Source: Cohnella thailandensis (GTDB taxonomy: Bacteria; Bacillota; Bacilli; Paenibacillales; Paenibacillaceae). From it: DNA of 64,000 nt. How positions within the stretch are numbered: the stretch's first letter is position 1; every line of letters begins with the position of its first letter. The stretch is taken from positions 310,001 to 374,000 of the forward strand of contig NZ_JACJVQ010000008.1 of assembly GCF_014212135.1 (NCBI RefSeq), written 5' to 3'. Below are positions 42,677 through 51,100 of this stretch, piece after piece. The notes under the pieces are model-generated. The model had not been told where the DNA came from. It did not search any database and saw only the letters and a list, made by a program, of their open reading frames with translations. A program made the position numbers and the translations under genes.

Positions 42677-43560
42677 GACGGATCCCCCTTTCCGTATAGC
42701 TCCTTCATGATTTTGCGTCCGGTCGGGGTCTGGGCCAGCCCGCCCTTCGCCGTCTCGCGATGCTTCTCCGGCATCGCGCTGCCGACCTCGAGCATGACGC
42801 CGATCACCTCGTCGGACGGGATCGCGCTGCGGACGCCGGCCAGCGCCATGTCCGCCGCCGCGAGAGCCGTCACCGCGCCGAAGCCGTTGCGCACGATGCA
42901 CGGAATCTCGACGAGCCCCGCGACCGGGTCGCAGATGAGGCCGAGCGAGTTCTTCAGCGCCAGTCCCACGGCATGCATCGCCTGCTCGGGGGTGCCTCCG
43001 CGCATCTCGACGAGCGCTCCCGCCGCCATCCCGATCGCGGAGCCGACCTCGGCCTGGCAGCCGCCTTCCGCTCCGGAGACGAAGGAGTTGTTGGCGATCA
43101 CGTAGCCGATCGCCCCGGCGGCGAACAGGCCTCGCACCAGGACACCGTCGTCCCAGCCGAACCGCTCTTGGGAGCTGACGAACACGCCGGGGATGATCCC
43201 GCAGGAGCCCGCCGTCGGCGTGGCGATGATGCGCCCCATCGCGGCGTTGACTTCGGAGACGGCGAGCGCATAGGCCATGGCGGTCGCCGCCTCGCCTCCG
43301 AGCGACGGGTCGCGGGCCGCCTTATAATCATGGACGCGCTTCGCGTCTCCGCCGGTCAGCCCGCTGCGGGATCTCGGATTGTCATATATGCCCTTGCGGA
43401 CGGCTTCTTTCATGACCTTATAATAGCTCGCCATCCGCGATTCGATCTCTTCGGGCGATAGCCCGCTCTCCCGGGCTTGCTCGGCCATCATGATTCGGGC
43501 GATCGGCGCCCCTTCTTCCTCGCAAAGCTGCCTCAATTGAGCCAAGCTGGAAAATCTCAT
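42673..43560 (-). CDS. sdaAA: L-serine dehydratase, alpha subunit
   Basis: The 295-residue protein is the Fe-S-binding alpha subunit of the two-subunit Bacillus-type L-serine dehydratase, which turns L-serine into pyruvate and ammonia. Conserved blocks are SGLTGGDAKRVHDY, ATPTAGSCGIIPGVF, EGGCQAEVGSAIGMAAGAL and LGLICDPVAGLVEIPCIVRN. Three cysteines, in SCG, GGCQ and LICDP or PCIVRN, are positioned to ligate the 4Fe-4S cluster. Its start overlaps the end of the beta subunit gene by 4 bases, and its end overlaps the M20 gene by 4 bases, so all are coupled. Length agrees with the family. Confidence 0.95.
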   Translation of the reverse strand: MRFSSLAQLRQLCEEEGAPIARIMMAEQARESGLSPEEIESRMASYYKVMKEAVRKGIYDNPRSRSGLTGGDAKRVHDYKAARDPSLGGEAATAMAYALAVSEVNAAMGRIIATPTAGSCGIIPGVFVSSQERFGWDDGVLVRGLFAAGAIGYVIANNSFVSGAEGGCQAEVGSAIGMAAGALVEMRGGTPEQAMHAVGLALKNSLGLICDPVAGLVEIPCIVRNGFGAVTALAAADMALAGVRSAIPSDEVIGVMLEVGSAMPEKHRETAKGGLAQTPTGRKIMKELYGKGDPS

Positions 43561-44240
43561 TCGGTTCCTTCCTTCTCCGAGAGATCGATTAGCCTAACCT
43601 TGCGGACGCCAGCGATCTCGCCGAGCCTCCGCAGCTCCTCGCTTCCCGGAAGCTGATCGCACTCGATGACCGTAAGCGCGGCGCCGTTCCGCGATTCGCG
43701 ATCGACCTGCATGTGGCTGATGTTGACTTGCGAGCTTAGCAGGATGCCGGACATCTCCGCGATCATGCCCGCTCTGTCTTCGTGGAAGACAAGAAGCGTC
43801 GGCTGATTCGCCCCGAACCTCGCGTCGAAGCGATCGATGCCGACGATCTCGACGTTGCCGCCGCCGATCGAGCAGCCCTTCACCCGAATTCGGTCGGCGG
43901 AGCCGCCGAGCGACAGGGACACCGTATTCGGGTGAACCTCGGGCTTCTTCTCGGCGCGGAATTTCACCTGCATGCCGGCTGAAGCCGCATGACTTAGAGC
44001 GTCTGGGATCCGCTCGTCATCCGTCCCGTAATCCAGCAGTCCCGAGACGAGCGCCACGTCGGTGCCGTGCCCCCGGTACGTCTCCGCGAACGAGCCGTAC
44101 AGGGAGATCTCCGCTTCGAGCGGCTGCTCGCCCAACGCTTGCCGCGCCGCGCGGCCGATCCGGACGGCTCCCGCCGTATGGGAGCTGGAAGGCCCGATCA
44201 TGCTCGGGCCGATAATGGAGAACACGTCCTTGAACCTCAT
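43557..44240 (-). CDS. sdaAB: L-serine dehydratase, beta subunit with ACT domain
   Basis: The 227-residue protein has the signature MIGPSSSHTAGAVRIGRAAR (about residues 14-33) and FAETYRGHGTDVALVSGLLDYGTDDERIPDA, which define the beta chain. A C-terminal ACT domain (about 145-220: TLLVFHEDRAGMIAEMSGIL) is the usual ligand-sensing part. Together with the alpha subunit it forms the active enzyme in the cytoplasm. It starts 4 bases after the stop of the DapA-like gene. In Bacillus these genes are usually alone; their place inside a larger catabolic operon is the unusual point here. Confidence 0.95.
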   Translation of the reverse strand: MRFKDVFSIIGPSMIGPSSSHTAGAVRIGRAARQALGEQPLEAEISLYGSFAETYRGHGTDVALVSGLLDYGTDDERIPDALSHAASAGMQVKFRAEKKPEVHPNTVSLSLGGSADRIRVKGCSIGGGNVEIVGIDRFDARFGANQPTLLVFHEDRAGMIAEMSGILLSSQVNISHMQVDRESRNGAALTVIECDQLPGSEELRRLGEIAGVRKVRLIDLSEKEGTE

Positions 44241-44244
44241 CGGC

Positions 44245-45330
44245 CTAGTTCGAAGACCGCCATTCCGCGAGCCCGGCGGCGACGAACTCGTCGTCGTTCA
44301 GGTGCGGGTACATCGCGTACATCCGGTCGATCTCCTCGCTCTGCCCCGGAGAAAGCCGCTCGTGCGGGTTCAGGCACCAGGTTCCCTTCATGAGGCCTTG
44401 GCGGACGAGCACCTCGTGAATGCCCGGAATGCAGCCCGCGAAGCCGTGCGCCGGGTCGAAGAAGGCCGCGTTCGTGTCGGTCACTTGAACCGCGCGCGTC
44501 AGCCATTCCTTCGCGATCGTCTCGTCGTCGCGAACCCGCTTGATCTCCTCCAGCAGCTCGACCGCCTTGCGCGTCCATACCGCCCAATGGCCGAGCAGGC
44601 CGCCGACGATTTTCTTTTCCACCAATACCCCGTCCGCTTCGAACCGAAACGTCGTCAGCAGATCGACCACGATGTTATCGTCGTTGCCCGTGTACAGCGC
44701 GATCTCGTCTCTGCGGGACGAGGAGATGACCGCCCTCGCCACGTCCAGCGTCTGATAACGGTTGAACGGCGCCATCTTGATCGCGACGACGTTCGGAATC
44801 TCGGCGAATTGCCTCCAGAACTCATAGGTAAAAATCCTTCCGCCGACGGAAGGCTGCAGGTAGAAGCCGATGACCGGCATGCGGGCCGCTACCCGGCGAG
44901 TCCGTTCCAACAGATCGCTCTCGCTCCAATCCTTCAGTCCGCCCATGCTGAGAAGCGCCGCGTCGTAGCCGTGCTTAAGCGCCGCTTCTACCTCTTGAAG
45001 CGCCTGCTCCGTCGGTCCGCAAATGCCGGCGACTTGAATGAACGGGCGCGCGATATTCGCCCTCTTCACTTCCTCCGCCGCCATCGCCAGCACCGTCTCG
45101 AACAGATCGTGCTCGGGATCGCGGATCTCGAACTGCGTGGAATGCACCCCGACCGCGATGCCTCCGGCTCCGGACGCGATGTAATAGCGGCTCAGCGCTC
45201 GTTGGCTGACTTCATCCAGCTTGCGATCCTCGGTCAGAGCGAGCGGGTGGGCGGGAATCACAAGCCCGTCATGCAGCGCCGCGAGCAGCTCGGGGGACAG
45301 CTTCTTCGTCTCGTGTTGCCCGTTAGCCAT
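44245..45330 (-). CDS. dihydrodipicolinate synthase (DapA) family lyase
   Basis: Starting at ATG 45330, the protein has 361 residues, longer than the ~295 of true DapA. The TIM barrel keeps the family's catalytic pieces: the Tyr in VIGFYLQPSVGG (about residue 155) and the Schiff-base Lys in NVVAIKMAPFNRYQT (about 185). The GGIAVGVHSTQFE segment corresponds to the GTTGE-type loop but differs from it, so it is not DapA itself. It could be an aldolase or a dehydratase releasing pyruvate or a keto acid. It lies 2 bases after the SDR-like gene and 4 before sdaAB. The substrate is unknown. Confidence 0.8.
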   Translation of the reverse strand: MANGQHETKKLSPELLAALHDGLVIPAHPLALTEDRKLDEVSQRALSRYYIASGAGGIAVGVHSTQFEIRDPEHDLFETVLAMAAEEVKRANIARPFIQVAGICGPTEQALQEVEAALKHGYDAALLSMGGLKDWSESDLLERTRRVAARMPVIGFYLQPSVGGRIFTYEFWRQFAEIPNVVAIKMAPFNRYQTLDVARAVISSSRRDEIALYTGNDDNIVVDLLTTFRFEADGVLVEKKIVGGLLGHWAVWTRKAVELLEEIKRVRDDETIAKEWLTRAVQVTDTNAAFFDPAHGFAGCIPGIHEVLVRQGLMKGTWCLNPHERLSPGQSEEIDRMYAMYPHLNDDEFVAAGLAEWRSSN

Positions 45331-45332
45331 GC

Positions 45333-46349
45333 TTAGAAGTTCCCCTTTCTCTCCTGGAAGTGCGTCGGTTTGTTCCAAGTAGCGCCGCCTTGCCGAACCC
45401 ATTCCGCCGTCCAGTCGATCATCTGCAGAAGAGGCACTCGCGGATAGCCGAACAGCTGGTGCGACTTCGAAGCGTTATTGAGCAGCGCCGTCTCCGACTC
45501 GGTTCCGACGAACAGGGCTTCCTTGCCGAGACGCTTCGCGAATTCCTTCGCCGCCCAGCGAATCGACATCGTCTCCGGACCCGTGATGTTGACGACCGCG
45601 GGAGGGCTGCTGCATTGCGTCAGGCAGCGGATCGCCATCGAGTTGGCGTCGCCTTGCCAGATGACGTTCGCGAAGCCCATCGTCAGATCGATCTCTCGGC
45701 CTTCTTCGACCGCTTTCGCCAGCTCCAGAAGGACCCCGTACCGCATGTCGATCGCGTAGTTCAAGCGGTACATGACCATCGGCGTGCCGTTCTTGTGCGA
45801 GTGGTATTCGAAAATCCGTTCGCGGCCAAGAGTCGATTGGGCGTACTCCCCGACCGGCTCCGGCGCGACCTGCTCGCTGGCCCCGCCGCTTGCGACCGGC
45901 TGGAACGGATAGATGTTGCCGGACGAGAACACGACGATGCGCGACTCCTTGAACTTCTCCGCGACGCGTCCCGGCAGGTAAGAATTCATCGCCCAGGTAA
46001 AATGCTCCCGGCCTTTCGTCCCGAACTTGTTGCCCGCCATATAGATGACGTTCTCGGCGTTCGGCAGCGCGCGCAGCGCGTCGTCGTCCAGCAGCTCGCA
46101 AGAGATCGCCTCGACTCCCGCGTCCTCCAGCTCCTGTCGAGCTTCCCGGTTCGAGAATCTCGACACGCCGATCACCCGTTTGTTCAGCCCGCCTTCGCGA
46201 ATCGCGTTCATGGCCAGCTTGGCTAAGCTGGGCCCCATTTTGCCGCCGACTCCCAGCAGCACGATATCCCCGGAGATCTTCGCCAGGTCCTGCACCAGCG
46301 CCTCGGAAGGCTCCGCCAGCTTCGCTTCCAATTGCTCGATCGTTCTCAT
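45333..46349 (-). CDS. NAD-dependent epimerase/dehydratase-like (extended SDR) protein
   Basis: Starting at ATG 46349 behind AAGGGAG, the protein has 338 residues. The Rossmann loop is IVLLGVGGKMGPSLA (about residues 29-43), and VIYMAGNKFGTKG follows. The active-site strand VVFSSGNIYPFQP supplies a Ser and GEYAQSTLGRERIFEY supplies the Tyr. The usual YxxxK reads YAQST here, so the catalytic Lys is replaced by Thr. Either chemistry differs or the protein acts only by binding. It is the first enzyme gene of the operon and is 103 bases downstream of the regulator gene. A uronate-dehydrogenase-like role is conceivable, but the missing Lys argues against a simple assignment. Confidence 0.72.
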   Translation of the reverse strand: MRTIEQLEAKLAEPSEALVQDLAKISGDIVLLGVGGKMGPSLAKLAMNAIREGGLNKRVIGVSRFSNREARQELEDAGVEAISCELLDDDALRALPNAENVIYMAGNKFGTKGREHFTWAMNSYLPGRVAEKFKESRIVVFSSGNIYPFQPVASGGASEQVAPEPVGEYAQSTLGRERIFEYHSHKNGTPMVMYRLNYAIDMRYGVLLELAKAVEEGREIDLTMGFANVIWQGDANSMAIRCLTQCSSPPAVVNITGPETMSIRWAAKEFAKRLGKEALFVGTESETALLNNASKSHQLFGYPRVPLLQMIDWTAEWVRQGGATWNKPTHFQERKGNF

Positions 46350-46452
46350 TCGTCCAGCTCCCTTCAAATTCGCAGCTCTGACTTCAGCATACGGCTCCGA
46401 AGAATATAAAGACAGGAGATTAATTCGTCTTTAAATCGACAAGAAGAGGGGC

Positions 46453-47769
46453 TTAAAGAGATTTGCCCATGAGAAAAGTAAACCGGTAAATTTGCCGCGG
46501 CCGTCCCTTCGGCATTTTCTCGTATCCGGCGATGTCCACCAGTCCCCCGTCGATCCACTGGAGCAGCAGGCGATGGGCGCTACGGACGGTAATGTTCAGC
46601 AGCTCGGCCAGCTCGTGCACCTTGTACTCGTACTTGCTGAACCGGGCCATATGCTGCAGCAGCTTGCTCAGGTACGTGCTCGTCATCCCGGCTTCCTCGG
46701 CCTTCTTGATCAGCTCGGCATCGGTCGGGGAGAGGATAGCCTGCACCGGATCCGCCATCTCGAGCGGCCCGATCAGCGTCGCGTCCTCGCGGATGATGAA
46801 GCACGCGTTGCCGCCCGCTTCCTTCGCCTTGCGCAGCGCGCTTCTCGCGTTCGTTCCGGCATCGTTCGCCGACGTGCCGAAGCCGATCCCGACGCTAAGC
46901 GAGAGACCGTAGGTCGTGTAGGCGTCTTTGGCCAGCGGGATCGTTTTGTAGCCGCCGGTCTCTCTCTCGAAAATTCCGCGCGTGGTAAAAAAGAGGTATT
47001 CGTCGCCGCCGAGAGCGGTCAGATAGCCGTCGAGCAGCTCCACGTAATTCAGCACCATGCGATGGATGTCGAGCTTCAGCTTCTGGACCTCGTGCTCGCT
47101 CGTCCGCCTCATCGCGAGCTTGCCGAAGTCGTCCACGTTGATCATCCCGACGACGATCTGCGATTCCTTGCCCCGCCGCGATTCCGTCGAGAGCAGCGCC
47201 CGCTCCAGGATAACGATAACGTCCTGGTCGGAAGGGGCGATGATCTCGCAGGGGATCGACAGGTCATGGAGTTGCTCCGCCGCTTGATCGACGCCCGTGA
47301 ACGCTACCCGGCACTGGCCGGACTCGGCGAGCCGGCTGTGAAACGCGACCACCTGCTCGGGCGAGGCATAAGCCGGGCCGTCGTACACGAACACCTTCGT
47401 CCGCTCCAAGCCGAGATCGGTCAGCGTTCTCATGACCATCGCTTTGGTAAGCGAATCGACGGAGATGCCGCCCTCCAGCTTTCCCGCGCGGAAGGCAGAG
47501 AACAGCGCCTTGTACAAGCCCGCCCCGTTCAGCGGCACGTAGAACGTTGGCACGCTCAGCGACGCGCTAAGTTTCACGGCCCGGTTCGAGAGCGCGCCCG
47601 ACAGCACGAGCGCTTCGACCTCCGGGCTTAATTGCTCCGCCGCCTGGACGGCTTCCTTCTCGTTCGCCGCCTCCCTCGCGACCGGCAGAAAAGTCGGGAA
47701 CGACTTGATGACCCGCAGAACCAGGCCGATGAACGCTTCCGTTCCGATGATTCCGACTTTGATTTGCAT
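46453..47769 (-). CDS. regulator with PrpR-like N-domain, GGDEY nucleotide-cyclase-like domain and winged helix
   Basis: The 438-residue protein has three parts. Residues about 1-190 form an alternating alpha/beta region resembling PrpR_N or binding-protein folds (VGIIGTEAFIGLVLRVIKSF; EVEALVLSGALSNRAVKL). Residues about 200-345 look like a GGDEF or GTP cyclohydrolase III fold: a metal-binding GMINVDDFGKLAMRR and, about 45 residues later, ALGGDEYLFF, then SVGIGFG and ARSALRKAKEAGGN. The last ~80 residues are a winged helix (VHELAELLNITVRSAHRLLLQW) with a basic tail. AAAGGAG stands 8 bases before the ATG. It heads the serine dehydratase operon and is the likely regulator. A nucleotide ligand is inference. 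Confidence 0.75.
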   Translation of the reverse strand: MQIKVGIIGTEAFIGLVLRVIKSFPTFLPVAREAANEKEAVQAAEQLSPEVEALVLSGALSNRAVKLSASLSVPTFYVPLNGAGLYKALFSAFRAGKLEGGISVDSLTKAMVMRTLTDLGLERTKVFVYDGPAYASPEQVVAFHSRLAESGQCRVAFTGVDQAAEQLHDLSIPCEIIAPSDQDVIVILERALLSTESRRGKESQIVVGMINVDDFGKLAMRRTSEHEVQKLKLDIHRMVLNYVELLDGYLTALGGDEYLFFTTRGIFERETGGYKTIPLAKDAYTTYGLSLSVGIGFGTSANDAGTNARSALRKAKEAGGNACFIIREDATLIGPLEMADPVQAILSPTDAELIKKAEEAGMTSTYLSKLLQHMARFSKYEYKVHELAELLNITVRSAHRLLLQWIDGGLVDIAGYEKMPKGRPRQIYRFTFLMGKSL

Positions 47770-47819
47770 GGGGTTGCTCCTTTGGCGTCGAGGATTCCGT
47801 GCTCTTGCATTCGGTTCCT

Positions 47820-47849
47820 ATCATACTTGAAGAGGAGAAAGAGGTTCAA
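47820..47849 (-). promoter_or_regulatory. likely promoter of the regulator-serine dehydratase operon
   Basis: On the minus strand TTGAAC (47844-47849) and TATGAT (47820-47825) are 18 bp apart, about 50 bases before the start at 47769. Confidence 0.55.
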
Positions 47850-47900
47850 GGTCAAAGAACCTCCGGTCGAAAACTCCGTTGCTGCTTTAGCCCCTGTAGA

Positions 47901-47925
47901 CCGCCTCTCCCCTTCGCTCAGGCGG
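47901..47925. repeat. 25-bp hairpin motif shared with 54658-54682
   Basis: CCGCCT and AGGCGG pair around the loop sequence CTCCCCTTCGCTC. A 23-of-25 identical copy lies at 54658. Both sit 130-155 bases before a minus-strand start and upstream of its likely promoter. One difference keeps the stem by turning a G-C into a G-U pair. Confidence 0.6.
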
Positions 47926-47933
47926 ACAGCTTG

Positions 47934-48040
47934 CTCCAGCTCTTCCAGCTTCCGCAAGCGGTTGCTGAGCGTCGGTTGGGTCATATGAGAATATGGAGGC
48001 TGGCCGCCCTATATCGGGCATTTTCAGCGTTTGTTAAGCA
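47934..48040 (-). pseudogene. remnant of a LysR-type helix-turn-helix
   Basis: On the minus strand CLTNAENARYRAASLHI (from 48040) and, in another frame, TQPTLSNRLRKLEELE (47981-47934) together read like the N-terminal DNA-binding region of a LysR protein. A repeated CATAT separates them (CATATTCTCATATGACC), consistent with an 8-base duplication that shifted the frame. The rest of a LysR protein is missing. The gap 47770-48121 holds this remnant, the hairpin motif and the operon promoter. Confidence 0.5.
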
Positions 48041-48121
48041 AGGTTGGATAAAATGCCAAATGTCGGAAAATGAAGAAATTTGTCTGATTACAATCATAGC
48101 AACCAAGAGGAGGCTCTTCGC

Positions 48122-51100
48122 GTGAGGAAATTCTCACCAATCATCGTCTTAGAGAAGGAAGAGAAGCGTATTCGCTTTCAGAGCGGAAATGCGCACTTTG
48201 TTCGCAAATGGGTGTCTTTTTCGAGCGTTGAGCTGGCTATCGGCAATAACCAGGCAGCTACGCTGGATGCAATAAAACAGGATACCCAAGGCAATGGGCG
48301 CTATTGGTACGTAAGAGCAAGCGATCTGGAGAAACTCGTTTCGCCAGCGGAGCTTGTTTTGTACACCGAAGAGTACGAAATCAAGATTACCGAGAATAAA
48401 TACGGGTCTTGGTATGCGCTGTTCAGAGAGGGCTTGCTTCTAACGCCTAAAGAATACGATTCGAACTCCGTCAACCCGTACGGCCGTTTCGACAACGAAA
48501 TCGACGGCATGATGCGAATCATCGAGGTGTCCCCGTCGAATTTGACCGGCTACAAAAAGTTTTTTAAAAGTTCCGGCGTGGCGGAACTTCTTCATCATCC
48601 CTACGAGCTCGTAAGCGAAGCTCCCTCTCTCAGCAACTGGAAGCGTGTCAGCGTGGCTTCCAATTACTCCGTTTATGTCCCGGCAAAAACGAATCTAGAG
48701 ATGCCGTTTCCGTCGACAAGTACCGTCAGCGGCGTCCATGAAGCTTTTTTTGAAAAAAAGGATATGGGGATTCAATATGTACAGCCAAAAAAAACGCGGA
48801 CGCTGAGCACCGTACTTACGGCATCGGATATTCAGGCTTGGTCGGGACAAGCGCGTTACCCGCAGCAAGCAACCGTGATGAACTCCAACCCTGCTTCGAA
48901 GGTCGCCAAAGCCTTGGCCTTGCCGCCCGACCTGGATTACGACTGGCTCCACCTGATTGCCTTCTCATTCGGACCCGCGGAGAATTTAGACACGCAGCAG
49001 CATCCTAACAATCTTGTTTTGGGCACGAAGGCCGCCAACACCAAAATGCTGGAAACGGAAAGCAAAATCAAGAAATTGGCTTCCAAGAGCTACGCGGTGA
49101 TGGTGACCGTAACCGTTACCTGTACGGAGATAAAAGGGGGTCAGTACGCATCTTGGCTGGCAAAAGAAATTAAATACTCTTACAGAACATTGGATATAGA
49201 GGACTCGAATACGATAGCGGAAGAAATCACGTTTAATCCTTTTTTGCGGGTTACGCCTTCTCTATGCGAATACATGGCGACCATGTACCACTTGGATAAC
49301 ATTTCGGAAGGGAAGAAGCCAAGAACAAAACAGAGCAAAGCCAATCTCTCAAAATTCAAACTTACTGGAAAAAGGCCGCTTCCGTCGGATGACGAACTGT
49401 TTGCTTTTGCCGACAACTCCCTGTGGGCGGATTTGAAGCTGGAGGACGTCTCCGCTCAGAAGACGGACTCCTTGGGGGACTCCATGTTGTTCGAGATGGC
49501 ACCCTCCAACCCGCGGCTGCGCCGCAGGATAAGCCAGAGCCTCGAAGAAATCCCCGGCCATCTATATACGGCCGAAGCCAGCGTCTTCGGTCAATCCGAT
49601 ATCCCCGTTACGGGCGCGGTGCTGGACAGCGGCGAACATTTTGCCTTGTTGAATTTGGCGAAGGACGGCTTTACGTTCGCAAGTTTGTTTCAGGATTTCC
49701 ATTGCGACCATACGGATTTATTCATGCTTGACGATGTCAACGTTCATTTCGGCCTAGCCGGGGAAGAAGGGGACTCAACGCTTTCCTTCAGCGGCGTACT
49801 GCGATTGGAGAGCGGGCCGCTAGCGTGGATCAAATCTCTGCTGAATTTGAACAACGGGCTTCTGATCAGCGGAGAGATCCGATTCGACGGCTTCTCCGAT
49901 GCCGGGTTGATCCGGCCGACATCCTTTACGCTGACCAGCGCGGCCTCCATGTTCCTGCCGCTGCCGGGAGGGATGACCCTCACCTCCGGCTCGCTGCAGA
50001 TCAGCGTCGGACCCAGCGCGAATAACCTTACCCTGACCCAAGGCTGGCACATCTCTGCGATCATCGCGGGAACGGTTGAGATCCCCGCCTTGGGCGGCGA
50101 TAAACCGGCCGTTTTGAACGCTTCTCTCGGTTATCAAGGCAATAATCTGTTTATGACGGCGGAAGTCGAAGGGATCGTCGACGTATTTGGCATTCCCGGC
50201 TTTACGCTCGATTCTCTTGCCATTCAGGGAAGCGTCGGTGCCGATAACCGGCTGCAGGTGGCGGCCACCATGATCGGCGGGACGCAGGTGTACGGCTTCT
50301 TCGGGGAGATCTCGAAGGAGTACGCGGGGATCGCTGCCTCGGCGGAGCACTTCACGATCAAAGACGTTGCCGAGCTGTACTGCATGCTGTCCGGAGAAGA
50401 ACTGGCGCCGCCCGAACATGAAGTGGCCTTTGACAATGTGTTCGTCGGCCTGGCAACCCGCGATTGCACGATCGCGGGAAGACCTATGTCCAAAGGTCTG
50501 ACGTTGCGAGGCGATCTGACCGTGGAGGGCCATCGTTTCGGGATCGAAGCCGTCATCTCTTCCGACGGCGTGTCCTTCAACGGTTCGATCGACCGCTTGC
50601 AGATCGGGCCGCTGGAGATCAAGGAAGCGAAGCTGTCGCTGGAGCTGTATCGTGCTTCTTCGGGCAAACCGACGAAATTGGCGATCTACGGAGCAGTTGT
50701 GATCGAAGGGATCGAAGTCGATTGCGAGGTGCGCTTCGAGAAACGGCCGGAAGGCTCGAACGTTCTCGTCTACGCCAGTATTGCGGCCGACAATCTGAAG
50801 CTGTCAACGATTATCCCCGCGGTCGAGGACTCTTTTGCGGACAGCCTGGCCTTCGAGAAGGCGGTCTTCATCTACTCCTCCAGCGACGGCCTGTTCCACT
50901 CGACGCACTGCTCCTACCCGGTTCGCCAAGGCGTTCAGCTCATCGGGAAGCTGAAGGAAATCCCGGCGCTCTCCTCGTTAAGCCGCTCCCGGCAGTCCGG
51001 GCTGCTGTTGAGCGCCCATTTCGGTTCCCAGACCGACATTACGATCGACATGTCCGGTATCAAGCTGGAGCTGGGAAGCGGCGTCGACACGGATTCGTTG

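Noticed and set aside
42677..42901. N-terminal extension of the M20 amidohydrolase
   Set aside because: It is a shadow of the serine dehydratase alpha gene; ATG 42676 overlaps that gene's stop as in a coupled operon.
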